In this document: positions 23,901 through 29,957 of the stretch, in pieces
Layout of the letters: each line of letters opens with the position of its first letter
How positions within the stretch are numbered: position 1 is the first letter of the stretch
Virus record (IMG/VR): IMGVR_UViG_3300042507_008319
Coordinates: 1 to 38,325 of that record
Direction: 5' to 3' (one strand)
Length of the DNA stretch: 38,325 nucleotides
Source of the DNA: a virus
The notes under the pieces: model-generated
What the model was told of the DNA's origin: nothing
Seen by the model: only the letters and a program-made list of their open reading frames with translations
Database searches by the model: none
Position numbers and translations under genes: made by a program

Positions 23901-24271
23901 ACGACGGCAGCGCCATCGTGTACGGCTCGGCCCCGCCCGCTCGTGAGGTCTCGCTCGCCTGGACCGACGGCGTAGACGAGTCCGGCGCCCTGGACGGCGA
24001 CGCCCCCGCGTGGCTCCTCTGGGGCTCTGACCCTGTGAGCGCCCGCGCCGCGTGGCTCCGGCGCCTGCGCTCCCTGACCCGTGAGCACGACGGCCAGCCC
24101 GTGGCGCTGATCGCCGCCGTGACCGACACGACCCCGCAGACCGTCGCCAGCCGCGCCGACCTCGTAGTGGGCACCCTGACCAGCCCGCACCGGCTGGAGG
24201 GCGTCGTCGGCGACTACGCCCGCTCCCAGGTGCAGCGCCTCGCCGCCCTCACCGTCTCCGAGGACACATGA
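20966..24271 (+). CDS. Large tail-tip protein with sialidase-like Asp boxes
   Basis: An 1101-aa, beta-rich virion protein directly after the tape measure, with a 7-bp overlap. Three Asp-box-like turns occur at about residues 206 (SHDEGQTW), 268 (SGDLGASF) and 390 (SGDGGRTT), suggesting an N-terminal beta-propeller of the sialidase/BNR kind. Around 530-650 the pattern (LRLRVSDG, ATAIRVYDLVAG, GLRVYHRDHAPL) resembles a concanavalin/LamG-like sandwich. Such domains often bind surface glycans. No full catalytic set for a sialidase is evident. It may combine the distal-tail and receptor-binding roles. Confidence 0.7.
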   Translation: MVSSYTLPRAPVLIVGDPRLRDPSTALWSAQSSYTQAGPVPAVAETSSALLTVEAGGTVEEPGQDVEVQVLRGGQPGRSTKAATFAHRVAGGTWRGQDLPSALAGVQRIEETTGGAATFTTPSIASLPSGVALLAYAVAGTGDDGIAVRRLAPGDTEWGDRVLVHDDAADVASQYPVLTVAGAAVLLIAWVASVDASSWHLRTWVSHDEGQTWVTLGAYATAETDIATLGALRPRRIAAAYHAGQLLVLAHLYRPGATYKDTIRQYASGDLGASFAAVYTQAGATYDDSGGYPVAVTVSGALLTVWARSANAGAAGSWVRARLGSAFQSIAAADTYGGEAWDGQAVDVTASAIVDADLAACVDDAGLLWLHWRYADPASGSAQRCGVVVSGDGGRTTEPVGVDPTDPTDPAQSTTWWSSAPPGTSSAAYPTRLATCYHRGRVLLAATHTAAASALDLSIDVWALGGWGSTTLPPTRRGSLLGDRASWWHTWAPIERPDDLASTYTTTTSGTSTAALSGGALQITTSAAGGARYYTEPPFLAGDPTHLIAEAAVTATAGGSLLSAAIALRLRVSDGATYGAEIELRFTATAIRVYDLVAGAALATVSGLSAAPRAVRIGLSATGLRVYHRDHAPLDEARDWTLTASAIPDDDGGAGGASAVTWGALASAANVAASWHHVAWSPGDTGGDHAAGVGPSRWDAWDASAAPAGLQGAPLSTAPCYVAAGLTLRGRTGPAAVGDTATLSTAYQWPIERLFAARSRSPRAPWRSADEQEQQIALRLTATPTTLAAGASLSPLLGLVIRGCNWRTGRLQRWTGSAWSDVVSIDLAGPLGSLAYSRTGDTARPSSSATSAGYLLEGELVGATWAAGSTRRRILAQAEGAWEGSASWDGPRAVLALSGAAPTDPSSGTAAVWRTDAAILFAAPAAAGGWRLIVDAQATADGYLQIGSVLLGPAWPAAALPDWATQDELSPGRRRRVRDDGSAIVYGSAPPAREVSLAWTDGVDESGALDGDAPAWLLWGSDPVSARAAWLRRLRSLTREHDGQPVALIAAVTDTTPQTVASRADLVVGTLTSPHRLEGVVGDYARSQVQRLAALTVSEDT

Positions 24272-25812
24272 CGAGCTCCGCCGAGTGGCTGATCCGCGTC
24301 GACTGGGCCGGCCGTCAGTGGTGGGCATCGACGATCCCGATGGATGTCGCCGTCGACGCCGTCGACGTGTCCGCCGATGGCGGCGCAGACGTGCGCTACT
24401 CCGAGCGCCTCGCCCGCCTCTCGCTGGACGGCCCCGACCTCGGCGCGTCCTTCGAGGCCGACTTCTCCGACGTGGATTGGGCCGCTCTCCGCGCCGCCGG
24501 CCATCGCTGGCGCACCGCGACCGCCGCGCTCTACCTCGTGATCGTGGACGAAGGCATCCCGGGCGACCCGATCGAGCTCGTCGCCGGCCGCCTGGAGTCT
24601 GTGGAGTACGGCGACCCCGACGCCCCGCCCGGCGCCCTCCGAGCCCAGATCCGCGCCGGCCGCCTCATCGACACCGCCCGCCTCCTCCCCGCCGGCTCCG
24701 AGCTCTCCGCCGACGCCTGGCCGCTCCTCGCTACCCCCTCCTCGGCGCCGACGCTCTCCGCCGTCGCAGGCAAAGCCCCCGCCCTCATCGCCGGCCGCCC
24801 CGGGCTCATCGCCGGCGCCCCCGTCGCCGCGGCCCCCGCCTACCCCGTGGAGTGGGCCCTCGGCCCGGTCGCCAGCCGCCTCGTCTTGGCGTGTGAGCGG
24901 CTGACCGAGGGGCAGGCGTGGATCACCGATGGGAGCGGCGAGTGGCGCCTGGAGGCTGTGGAGCACGTCGCCGACGCCGAGGGCCGCACCTGGCCCACCA
25001 TCGACGCCACCGGCATCGCCACCGGCTCACAGCCCCACCTGGCCCGCGCGATCGGCACCCAATGGTGGTGGGCGTCCTCCTCGGCCACCGGCCCGGGCTC
25101 GCTGGCGGTGTCCTCTGCCCGGCCGGGCCTGGGATCGGTGGCCCTTGCCCTCCTGGGCCGATCCTCGCTCCCCATCGACCGCCAGCGCATGGCCGCTGCC
25201 ATCGCCGCCCTCGATGAGATCGAGGTGGGGCTGGTCATTCAGGACCCCGAAGCCAGCCCCCTCGAAGTCGTGCAGGACCTCCTTGCCCTCTACCCCTGCA
25301 CGCTGGCCAGATCCGCCGTCGGGCTCTACGTCGTCCCCCACGCCCAGCCCATCCCCGCCGCCTGCCCCTGGGTCCTGGTCGACGGGATCGACGTGCAGCG
25401 CGTCGGCCCCGTCGACGTGGAGACCATCCGCGCCCCCGCCTCCGTAGAGGTCCGCTGGGGCCCCTCTCACGCCGCCGACACCCGCACCCGCGCCGTGCGC
25501 ATCGACGCCGACACCCCCGCGCTCGGCCTGGACATCGACCCCGACGGCGAGGCCATCACCATCGACGCCCCCGCCATCTGGGACGAGGCCAGCGCATGGC
25601 AGGTCGCCCTCCTCGCCGTCCAGGCCCATCCCCTGGAGCGAGAGGTGGTGACCCTCGAAGCCGCGCCCGCCTACCACCGCGTAGCTCTTGGCGACTGGGT
25701 AGCCCTGACCTCCGAGAGCCTGGGCCGCGACGTGGTGGGGCAGGTGGTGGGTCGCGCCTGGGTTGACGGCGCGTGGCGTCTTACCCTGGCCTTCGACGAC
25801 GCCCCGGGATAG
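24268..25812 (+). CDS. Tail hub / baseplate protein candidate
   Basis: A 514-aa beta-rich protein coupled to the large tail-tip gene by ATGA. Its order after the tape measure and a large tip protein suggests the hub that caps the tail tube (lambda gpL/gpJ or gp27-like). The C-terminal part has alternating strands (EVVTLEAAPAYHRVALGDWVAL) as in hub beta-barrels, which in other phages read 'dGD.V.l' in just this way. The family is not certain. Confidence 0.55.
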   Translation: MTSSAEWLIRVDWAGRQWWASTIPMDVAVDAVDVSADGGADVRYSERLARLSLDGPDLGASFEADFSDVDWAALRAAGHRWRTATAALYLVIVDEGIPGDPIELVAGRLESVEYGDPDAPPGALRAQIRAGRLIDTARLLPAGSELSADAWPLLATPSSAPTLSAVAGKAPALIAGRPGLIAGAPVAAAPAYPVEWALGPVASRLVLACERLTEGQAWITDGSGEWRLEAVEHVADAEGRTWPTIDATGIATGSQPHLARAIGTQWWWASSSATGPGSLAVSSARPGLGSVALALLGRSSLPIDRQRMAAAIAALDEIEVGLVIQDPEASPLEVVQDLLALYPCTLARSAVGLYVVPHAQPIPAACPWVLVDGIDVQRVGPVDVETIRAPASVEVRWGPSHAADTRTRAVRIDADTPALGLDIDPDGEAITIDAPAIWDEASAWQVALLAVQAHPLEREVVTLEAAPAYHRVALGDWVALTSESLGRDVVGQVVGRAWVDGAWRLTLAFDDAPG

Positions 25813-25835
25813 CACCCCTCCGAGGAGCCCGCCCA

Positions 25836-26264
25836 ATGGCTATGTCCGCCTCCGTCACGGTCACCCGCCTACCCCCCTCCTCCCCGCCGCACTGGCGGAT
25901 CGTGGTGGCCGCGACCGGCGTAGGCCCCTCCGACGTGATCGAGCTGGTCGACGACGACACCGGCGCCCGACCCGACCCCGCCGGCCGCCTCGTGCTGACG
26001 GCTCTGAAGGTGAGCGCCGGCGCAGGCGGCGCCACCGAGGCCTCCCCCGTGCTGGCCACCGTCGACGCCTCCCCGGGTCTGGCCACCACCGTCGCCACCT
26101 TCGACCCGATCGCCGACGGATCCCAGACCTCCGAGGCCCACGCCACGCCCATCCCCTACGCCATCCACCCCGACGGCCCGCTCTACCTGCATCCTGGCGT
26201 CGACGCCGGCACCGCCCGGATCGACGCCGTGCTGCTCATCGTTGGCGGCTGGGTTGCCCGGTGA
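25836..26264 (+). CDS. Small beta-rich tail protein
   Basis: A 142-aa protein with SD GAGGAGCCC before the ATG. It opens MAMSASVTVTRLPPSSPPHWRI and has alternating strands and Asp/Gly turns, as in a small fibronectin- or carbohydrate-binding-like beta sandwich. It lies between hub and fibre genes, so a tip or fibre-adaptor role is likely. Overlaps the next gene by GTGA. Confidence 0.6.
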   Translation: MAMSASVTVTRLPPSSPPHWRIVVAATGVGPSDVIELVDDDTGARPDPAGRLVLTALKVSAGAGGATEASPVLATVDASPGLATTVATFDPIADGSQTSEAHATPIPYAIHPDGPLYLHPGVDAGTARIDAVLLIVGGWVAR

Positions 26265-26581
26265 GCGTCTCCAGCCCGACCACTACCCGCCGCAGGCCGA
26301 TCACGGTCGCAGCCGACCGTACCGCGCCGACGGAATGGCTGGACGGTGAGATCGTGCTGCTTGAGGCCGGCGTAGCGCTGGCGCTGCCTGAGTCGCACGG
26401 CCGGATCACCGTGAAGGCGCTCGGCGCAGGCTGCTCTGTGTCCAGCGCGGCCGGCGTCGAAGACTTCGCCAACCCTGGCGCCTCCTCGATCACCGTCTCC
26501 TCTTCCGTCTCCCTCCTCGCTGTCGGCGAGGCCGTGACCCTCACCTCCGCCGGGGCTGGCGAGCCCTGGTACACCGTCTGA
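26261..26581 (+). CDS. Small fibre-region protein
   Basis: A 106-aa protein starting with GTG at the previous stop (GTGA). It contains a repeat-poor beta pattern: HGRITVKALGAGCSVSSA, then SSITVSSSVSLLAVGEAVTL and a final GEPWYTV. The aliphatic/Ser/Thr strands separated by Gly resemble the fibre-tip beta-helix or the 'ITVKALG...SWYTV' ends of phage tail spikes. It also resembles the second half of the next gene's product in style, so both may be trimeric fibre segments. Confidence 0.55.
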   Translation: MSVSSPTTTRRRPITVAADRTAPTEWLDGEIVLLEAGVALALPESHGRITVKALGAGCSVSSAAGVEDFANPGASSITVSSSVSLLAVGEAVTLTSAGAGEPWYTV

Positions 26582-26628
26582 GCGCTCCCCGGCCCGCTCT
26601 CCCCTCCTGGCCGGTCTGAGGTTGTTCC

Positions 26629-27081
26629 ATGTCCATCCCCGCAGGGACGGGGGCCTACAAGCTCCCTCGCCGCAACTCCGCCGGCGAGATCGACGCCGGC
26701 TCGCAGAAGATCAAGAACCTGACCGCGGGCGCCGCGACCGGCGACGCCGTCGAGTACGATCAGCTCCAGTCGGCGATCTCCGGCGTCTCGGTGCCGAGCG
26801 TCGAGACGATCAACGCGATCACCACCTCGGCCACCGCGACCGCCGGGATCTTCACCACCAACACCGTGAGCACCTCGGGCGGCGCCGTCACCGTGACGCT
26901 CCCCGCCGCCGCGACGGGCAAGGTGGTGAAGATCGTCGTCATCGACGACACCAACGCCGTCACGATCGCGGCCGGCTCGGGCGACGCGCTCGGCACCAAC
27001 GTGCCGACCTCGCTCCTGGTCGAGGACGAGACCCTGAAGCTCATCGCCCTGGACGCCACCACCTGGCGCGTCGGAGCCTGA
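26629..27081 (+). CDS. Short tail fibre protein
   Basis: A 150-aa protein. The segment GEIDAGSQKIKNLTAGAATGDAVEYDQL (split here: IDAGSQKIKNLTAG then TGDAVEYDQL, about 22-47) is the widespread tail-fibre motif in which a parameter-like 'I.nL..p...tDAv.k.ql' strand precedes the fibre shaft. A Thr/Val-rich beta region and a tip ending LIALDATTWRVGA follow. It is probably a trimeric adaptor or short fibre bound to the baseplate. Confidence 0.7.
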   Translation: MSIPAGTGAYKLPRRNSAGEIDAGSQKIKNLTAGAATGDAVEYDQLQSAISGVSVPSVETINAITTSATATAGIFTTNTVSTSGGAVTVTLPAAATGKVVKIVVIDDTNAVTIAAGSGDALGTNVPTSLLVEDETLKLIALDATTWRVGA

Positions 27082-27084
27082 TCG

Positions 27085-28179
27085 ATGTCTGCCCCCCTTG
27101 GTGTCCGTCATGGGCTGTCCAGGCTCGATCTCACCTGGGGGACTGGCCTCATGGGCAACGTCGACTTTGACGGCGCCCAGGACCCGGACGGATGGACCCG
27201 CGTTGGCTCGGGTTCGTCCGCCGTCTACACCTACTCCGGGACCGCTCGGGTCCTGGAGTACGCGGTCGTCACCGTCTCGGCCGGTGTCACGGTGCAGCCC
27301 GCGGGCTGCCCGCTCTTCATCGCCGATCGGCTGATCCTGGGCGCCGATGCCCAGGTGAACGCCAGCGGCGCCCACGCATCAGGCAGCACCGGCGGGGCAG
27401 CGGCCCCGCTCGTGTCGGGCGCCTTCCTGGGCGGCGGATCGGCCGGCCGAAACGGCGTCAACGGCGGCAACGCGGGGCTGGCCAGCACCGCCGTCTCTGC
27501 GGTCGGGCTCGGCGCCCGCGGCGGCGCAGGTGGCACCGGCTACCGCGCTACCACCAACCTCGCCGGCGGCGCCGCTGGCACCGTCTCGGCCTACACCGTG
27601 GCAAGCGGACCCCCGCACCAAGGGCTGGTCTACCTCCCCTTCCAGCTTGCGGCGAGCGGCACCGCCCGCGGCGGCTCCGGCGGCGGCTCCGGCGGCACCG
27701 TGGGGACCAGCGGCACCTCTGGCGGCGGCGGTGGGGGCGGCGGCGTGCTTGTCGTGATTGCCCGCCGCGTGCATCAGGCGGCCGGCTCCTCGCGCGCCTC
27801 CCTGGCTGCCCGCGGCGGCAACGGCGGCCTGGGCACCGGCATCGAAGGCAGCGGCTCTGCGGTACACTGTGGCGGCTCTGGCGGCGGGGGCGGCGGCTCT
27901 GTGGTCATGATCGCCCACACCCTGGTAGGCGAGGTCTCCATTGACGTGTCCGGCGGCGACGGCTCGGCCTCGGTCTACTCCGCCACCGCCGCGACCGGCG
28001 CTGACGGCGGTAATGGTGGTAGTTTTGGCTCAATTTGGGGCTTCTACGCTGAGGCCGCCGCCGAGCCTTCCTTCCCCACTCTCGGTGGCGCCGGTGGCGC
28101 TGCCTTTGTCGGCACTCTCGGCGGCACCGTCGGCGCCGATGGGACCGGTACTGACTTCATCACTCTTGCGAGGATCTGA
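27085..28179 (+). CDS. Glycine-rich tail adhesin (receptor-binding candidate)
   Basis: A 364-aa protein. The N-terminal 90 residues are beta-rich (ARVLEYAVVTVSAGVTVQPAG, a pectate-lyase-like or beta-solenoid start). From about 100 to 330 it is dominated by Gly-rich loops: GGAAAPL, GGGSAGRNGVNGG, GARGGAGG, runs near 197-222 with eight consecutive Gly, and GGSGGGGGGS. This resembles the polyglycine-II sandwich of T2/S16 gp38-type adhesins, in which short Gly-rich helices display variable host-binding loops. Likely the host-range determinant. A bacterial Gly-rich surface protein origin is an alternative. Confidence 0.65.
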   Translation: MSAPLGVRHGLSRLDLTWGTGLMGNVDFDGAQDPDGWTRVGSGSSAVYTYSGTARVLEYAVVTVSAGVTVQPAGCPLFIADRLILGADAQVNASGAHASGSTGGAAAPLVSGAFLGGGSAGRNGVNGGNAGLASTAVSAVGLGARGGAGGTGYRATTNLAGGAAGTVSAYTVASGPPHQGLVYLPFQLAASGTARGGSGGGSGGTVGTSGTSGGGGGGGGVLVVIARRVHQAAGSSRASLAARGGNGGLGTGIEGSGSAVHCGGSGGGGGGSVVMIAHTLVGEVSIDVSGGDGSASVYSATAATGADGGNGGSFGSIWGFYAEAAAEPSFPTLGGAGGAAFVGTLGGTVGADGTGTDFITLARI

Positions 28180-28418
28180 TGCCCGACCCCAACGACTCCG
28201 CCGCCTGCGCGGCCTCTCTCGCCTCCGTCCAGGCCGGCCCCTGGCTCTGGCGCTCCGATGATGCGGTCTACTCCACGACGGTCAACCGCTCGCGGATCTC
28301 CCCCGACGGCGAGTTGCAAGTCTACCTCACCGGCGAGGGGTGGATGTCTTACGCCGACTTCGCCGCCAACCGCGCGCTCTTGACCGACGTTCTCGCCGGC
28401 GCCGAGATCCCGGGCTGA
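28179..28418 (+). CDS. Unknown 79-aa protein after the adhesin
   Basis: Starts MPDPNDSAACAASLASVQ at an ATG sharing the A of the adhesin stop (TGATG). It has WLWRSDDAVYSTTVNRSRISPDGELQVYL, split over two predicted strands, and is soluble. It could be an adhesin chaperone or a small tip component, by its coupling to the adhesin gene, but nothing identifies it. Confidence 0.6.
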   Translation: MPDPNDSAACAASLASVQAGPWLWRSDDAVYSTTVNRSRISPDGELQVYLTGEGWMSYADFAANRALLTDVLAGAEIPG

Positions 28419-28534
28419 TGAGCCCCGTCCGCCCGCCTGGCCTGATCGGCGAGGGAGCCCTGGGCCTCCTCGCCGCGGCGCTCATAGGGGCGGCCGTGCT
28501 GCTGCCCGACCTGATCGGCTGGCTCGTCTCGTGA
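28418..28534 (+). CDS. 38-aa single-span membrane protein, lysis candidate
   Basis: Starts MSPVRPPGLIGEG at TGATG with the previous gene. Residues about 13-37 form one hydrophobic segment (GALGLLAAALIGAAVLL then PDLIGWLV). It overlaps the next coiled-coil/membrane gene by GTGA. Its place at the end of the late operon suggests a holin or antiholin, or a toxin-like membrane peptide. It was small enough to be missed by size filters. Confidence 0.5.
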   Translation: MSPVRPPGLIGEGALGLLAAALIGAAVLLPDLIGWLVS

Positions 28535-28875
28535 GCGAGCTGCACGAGGAGCTGCTCCTGCGCCAGCTCCTGACGAGCGTTGACGGCGTCCGCGCCGACG
28601 TGCGCGCGGGGCAGGCGGAGGGCCAGGAGCGGGGCGCGCGGACCGATGCGCGGCTCTCCGAGGTGCAGGCGGCTGGGGTGCAGATCTGCGCTCGCTTGGA
28701 TGCCTTGACGGCGGCCCTGGCCACCGTGGAGAGCGAGCACAAGGCCCTCACGGCTCGGGTGAGCGCTCTGGAGTCCGACCGGCGGCTGCTGCGCTCCCTG
28801 GTTGCGCTCGCCACCGGGCTCGCGGGCTGGCTTGGGCTCGATCGCCTAGCCGGATGGGTCCGGGGCCACCCGTGA
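28531..28875 (+). CDS. Coiled-coil protein with C-terminal membrane span (XhlA-like)
   Basis: A 114-aa protein. Residues 1 to about 88 are charged and heptad-like (LLLRQLLTSVDGVRADV, LDALTAALATVESEH, LTARVSALESD); residues about 91-110 (LVALATGLAGWLGLDRLAGW) are hydrophobic. This topology, coiled coil then one membrane span, is that of XhlA/hemolysin-like phage lysis accessory proteins. With the 38-aa membrane peptide before it, it forms a probable lysis pair. GTG start, overlap GTGA on both sides. Confidence 0.55.
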   Translation: MSELHEELLLRQLLTSVDGVRADVRAGQAEGQERGARTDARLSEVQAAGVQICARLDALTAALATVESEHKALTARVSALESDRRLLRSLVALATGLAGWLGLDRLAGWVRGHP

Positions 28876-29222
28876 TCGGGCTCGGCGAGGACGCGCCGTT
28901 CGGGCTCGATCTGGTCGGGCTCGGTGAGCAGGTCGATGCGCTGGCCAGATCTGCCCGCTTGCTCACCCGGCCGAGCTGTGGCGAGCTCCTCCTCGCCGTG
29001 CCCTGGGCTGAGGCGTCCGACCGGCTCCGAGACCTGGCCGCGCATGACGTGTGCGGGCCGGTCCGGGTGCGCGCTGTGACCGTCGACGGGGCCTTGCACG
29101 TCACGGTGGCGGCCTACAGCGAAAGAGAACGGGGGACAGCGCTGGCTACCTCCTCGGCCTGGGAAGACGCCGACCCCGGCTCCCGGGGCCTGGGCGGCTG
29201 GGACTACTACCCGGGCGACTAG
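28872..29222 (+). CDS. Unknown 116-aa protein ending the late operon
   Basis: Starts at the GTG overlapping the previous stop (GTGA); an in-frame ATG lies at 28854. The product (MIGLGEDAPFGLDLVGLGEQ...) has helices followed by a VRVRAVTVDGALHVTVAAYS strand pair, and a C-terminal Gly/Trp-rich tail with WDYYPGD. No peptidoglycan hydrolase motif is visible, although its place would suit an endolysin or its partner. It ends convergently with the next gene, overlapping by 4 bp, and no terminator stands between them. Confidence 0.6.
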   Translation: MIGLGEDAPFGLDLVGLGEQVDALARSARLLTRPSCGELLLAVPWAEASDRLRDLAAHDVCGPVRVRAVTVDGALHVTVAAYSERERGTALATSSAWEDADPGSRGLGGWDYYPGD

Positions 29223-29575
29223 AGGCCCAGGTGCCACCGCAGCGACACCTCCAGCCCCTCGCCGTGGCCCTGCTCACCCAAGGCCGCCAGCAAGGCGCGG
29301 AGAGACAGCGGCGGGGCGTAGTCCGGCACCTCGCCGCACCGGACGATGGTAGCCGCGACCGCGTCGGCCCGGGTTCCGCGCATCGGCATCGGCGGCCGGG
29401 TGCCGGCGACCTCGGCGAGCATGGTCTGGGCCGAGGTTCGCCCGACCTCGAGGCCGGCCTCGATGAGGAGGGCGCTCGCGGTCCCTCCCGAAAAGCCGCC
29501 CCAATCGGCGGCAAGGGTGAGCCGCCGCAGGGCTTCGGCGGCGTTCTCGTAGGGCTTGCGCCCGGGCTTTGACAT
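29219..29575 (-). CDS. Unknown 118-aa protein, possible DNA-binding
   Basis: Opens MSKPGRKPYENAAEALRRLT with AAGGAG upstream. The basic N-terminus with GRKP (an AT-hook-like tripeptide GRP is not complete) and a helical body containing GTASALLIEAGLEVGRTSAQ could be a winged- or plain HTH. That is only an impression. The gene is last in the leftward block and ends face to face with the late operon. Confidence 0.6.
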   Translation of the reverse strand: MSKPGRKPYENAAEALRRLTLAADWGGFSGGTASALLIEAGLEVGRTSAQTMLAEVAGTRPPMPMRGTRADAVAATIVRCGEVPDYAPPLSLRALLAALGEQGHGEGLEVSLRWHLGL

Positions 29576-29600
29576 GGTGGGTAGAGCTCCTTGGTGAAGA

Positions 29601-29635
29601 CCCGCCCCTCGCCGGTGTGTGGGGCGAGAGGCGGG
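29601..29635 (-). promoter_or_regulatory. Leader hairpin upstream of an SD
   Basis: CCCGCC pairs with GGCGGG and CTCGCC with GGCGAG, with one C/A mismatch between, a 12-bp stem and a 9-nt loop. It lies between two minus-strand genes and about 13 nt before the AAGGAG of the gene at 29575. Same position type as the hairpins at 6533, 6809, 29879 and 32424. Confidence 0.55.
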
Positions 29636-29653
29636 CGGCGCTGGTGAGCAAAT

Positions 29654-29866
29654 TTACGCGCGGGGCCGGACGAGCCACGCCGATCGCAAGGCGTCGCGGA
29701 CATCGTCCCAGTGGTGACCATCCGCGCGCCAGACTCGCCAGTTGGCGGCCTCGGTGGCGAGGAGGCCGTCGAGGCTGGAGTCACCGTGCGGGCCGCAGGC
29801 GTCGAGGTAGGCGTCAACGGCGTTGGCGCAGAGGTCGCAGAGGTGGATGGCTGGGGTGTCGCTCAT
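29654..29866 (-). CDS. Small 70-aa protein behind dyad promoter copy B
   Basis: Opens MSDTPAIHLCDLCANAVDAY and ends W-D-D-V-R-D-A-L-R-S-A-W plus a short tail. It has a CDLC pair and two later His (GHH) that could bind metal. It aligns by eye with the 68-aa product at 6590-6796 over CD, AY, L--LL--E and W--VR--L--AW. The long frame upstream of this ATG is shadow. SD AAGGAGCCCGCC precedes the ATG, right after a leader hairpin and dyad promoter B. Confidence 0.7.
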   Translation of the reverse strand: MSDTPAIHLCDLCANAVDAYLDACGPHGDSSLDGLLATEAANWRVWRADGHHWDDVRDALRSAWLVRPRA

Positions 29867-29878
29867 GGCGGGCTCCTT

Positions 29879-29902
29879 CCGGGGCTGTGTGCAGCGCCCC
29901 GG
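29879..29902 (-). promoter_or_regulatory. Leader hairpin, module copy B
   Basis: CCGGGGC/GCCCCGG, a perfect 7-bp stem with 10-nt loop, followed at once by AAGGAG on the minus strand. The expected transcription start of the dyad promoter (about 29905) is just before its 5' base. Confidence 0.55.
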
Positions 29903-29909
29903 TGCTTCT

Positions 29910-29957
29910 CTATTATCGGCCGGTGCGTTGAGCGTCAACACACCGGCCGGAAAATAG
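29910..29957 (-). promoter_or_regulatory. 48-bp dyad promoter element, copy B
   Basis: Bounded by CTATT and ATAG, with arms CGGCCGGTG/CACCGGCCG and centre GTTGA-GCG-TCAAC. On the minus strand TTGACG (29938-29933) and GATAAT (29917-29912) are 15 bp apart. The element touches the TGA of the upstream ATPase gene (29958) and reads toward the small gene at 29866. Confidence 0.65.

Noticed and set aside
22217-24328. 703-aa Gly/Arg/Ala-rich minus-strand ORF
   Set aside because: Antisense shadow of the 1101-aa tail-tip gene; composition follows codon-position GC bias.
27670-27760. Gly-codon repeats as a CRISPR-like or tandem DNA repeat
   Set aside because: The repetition is in-frame glycine coding of the adhesin, irregular in length, without spacers.
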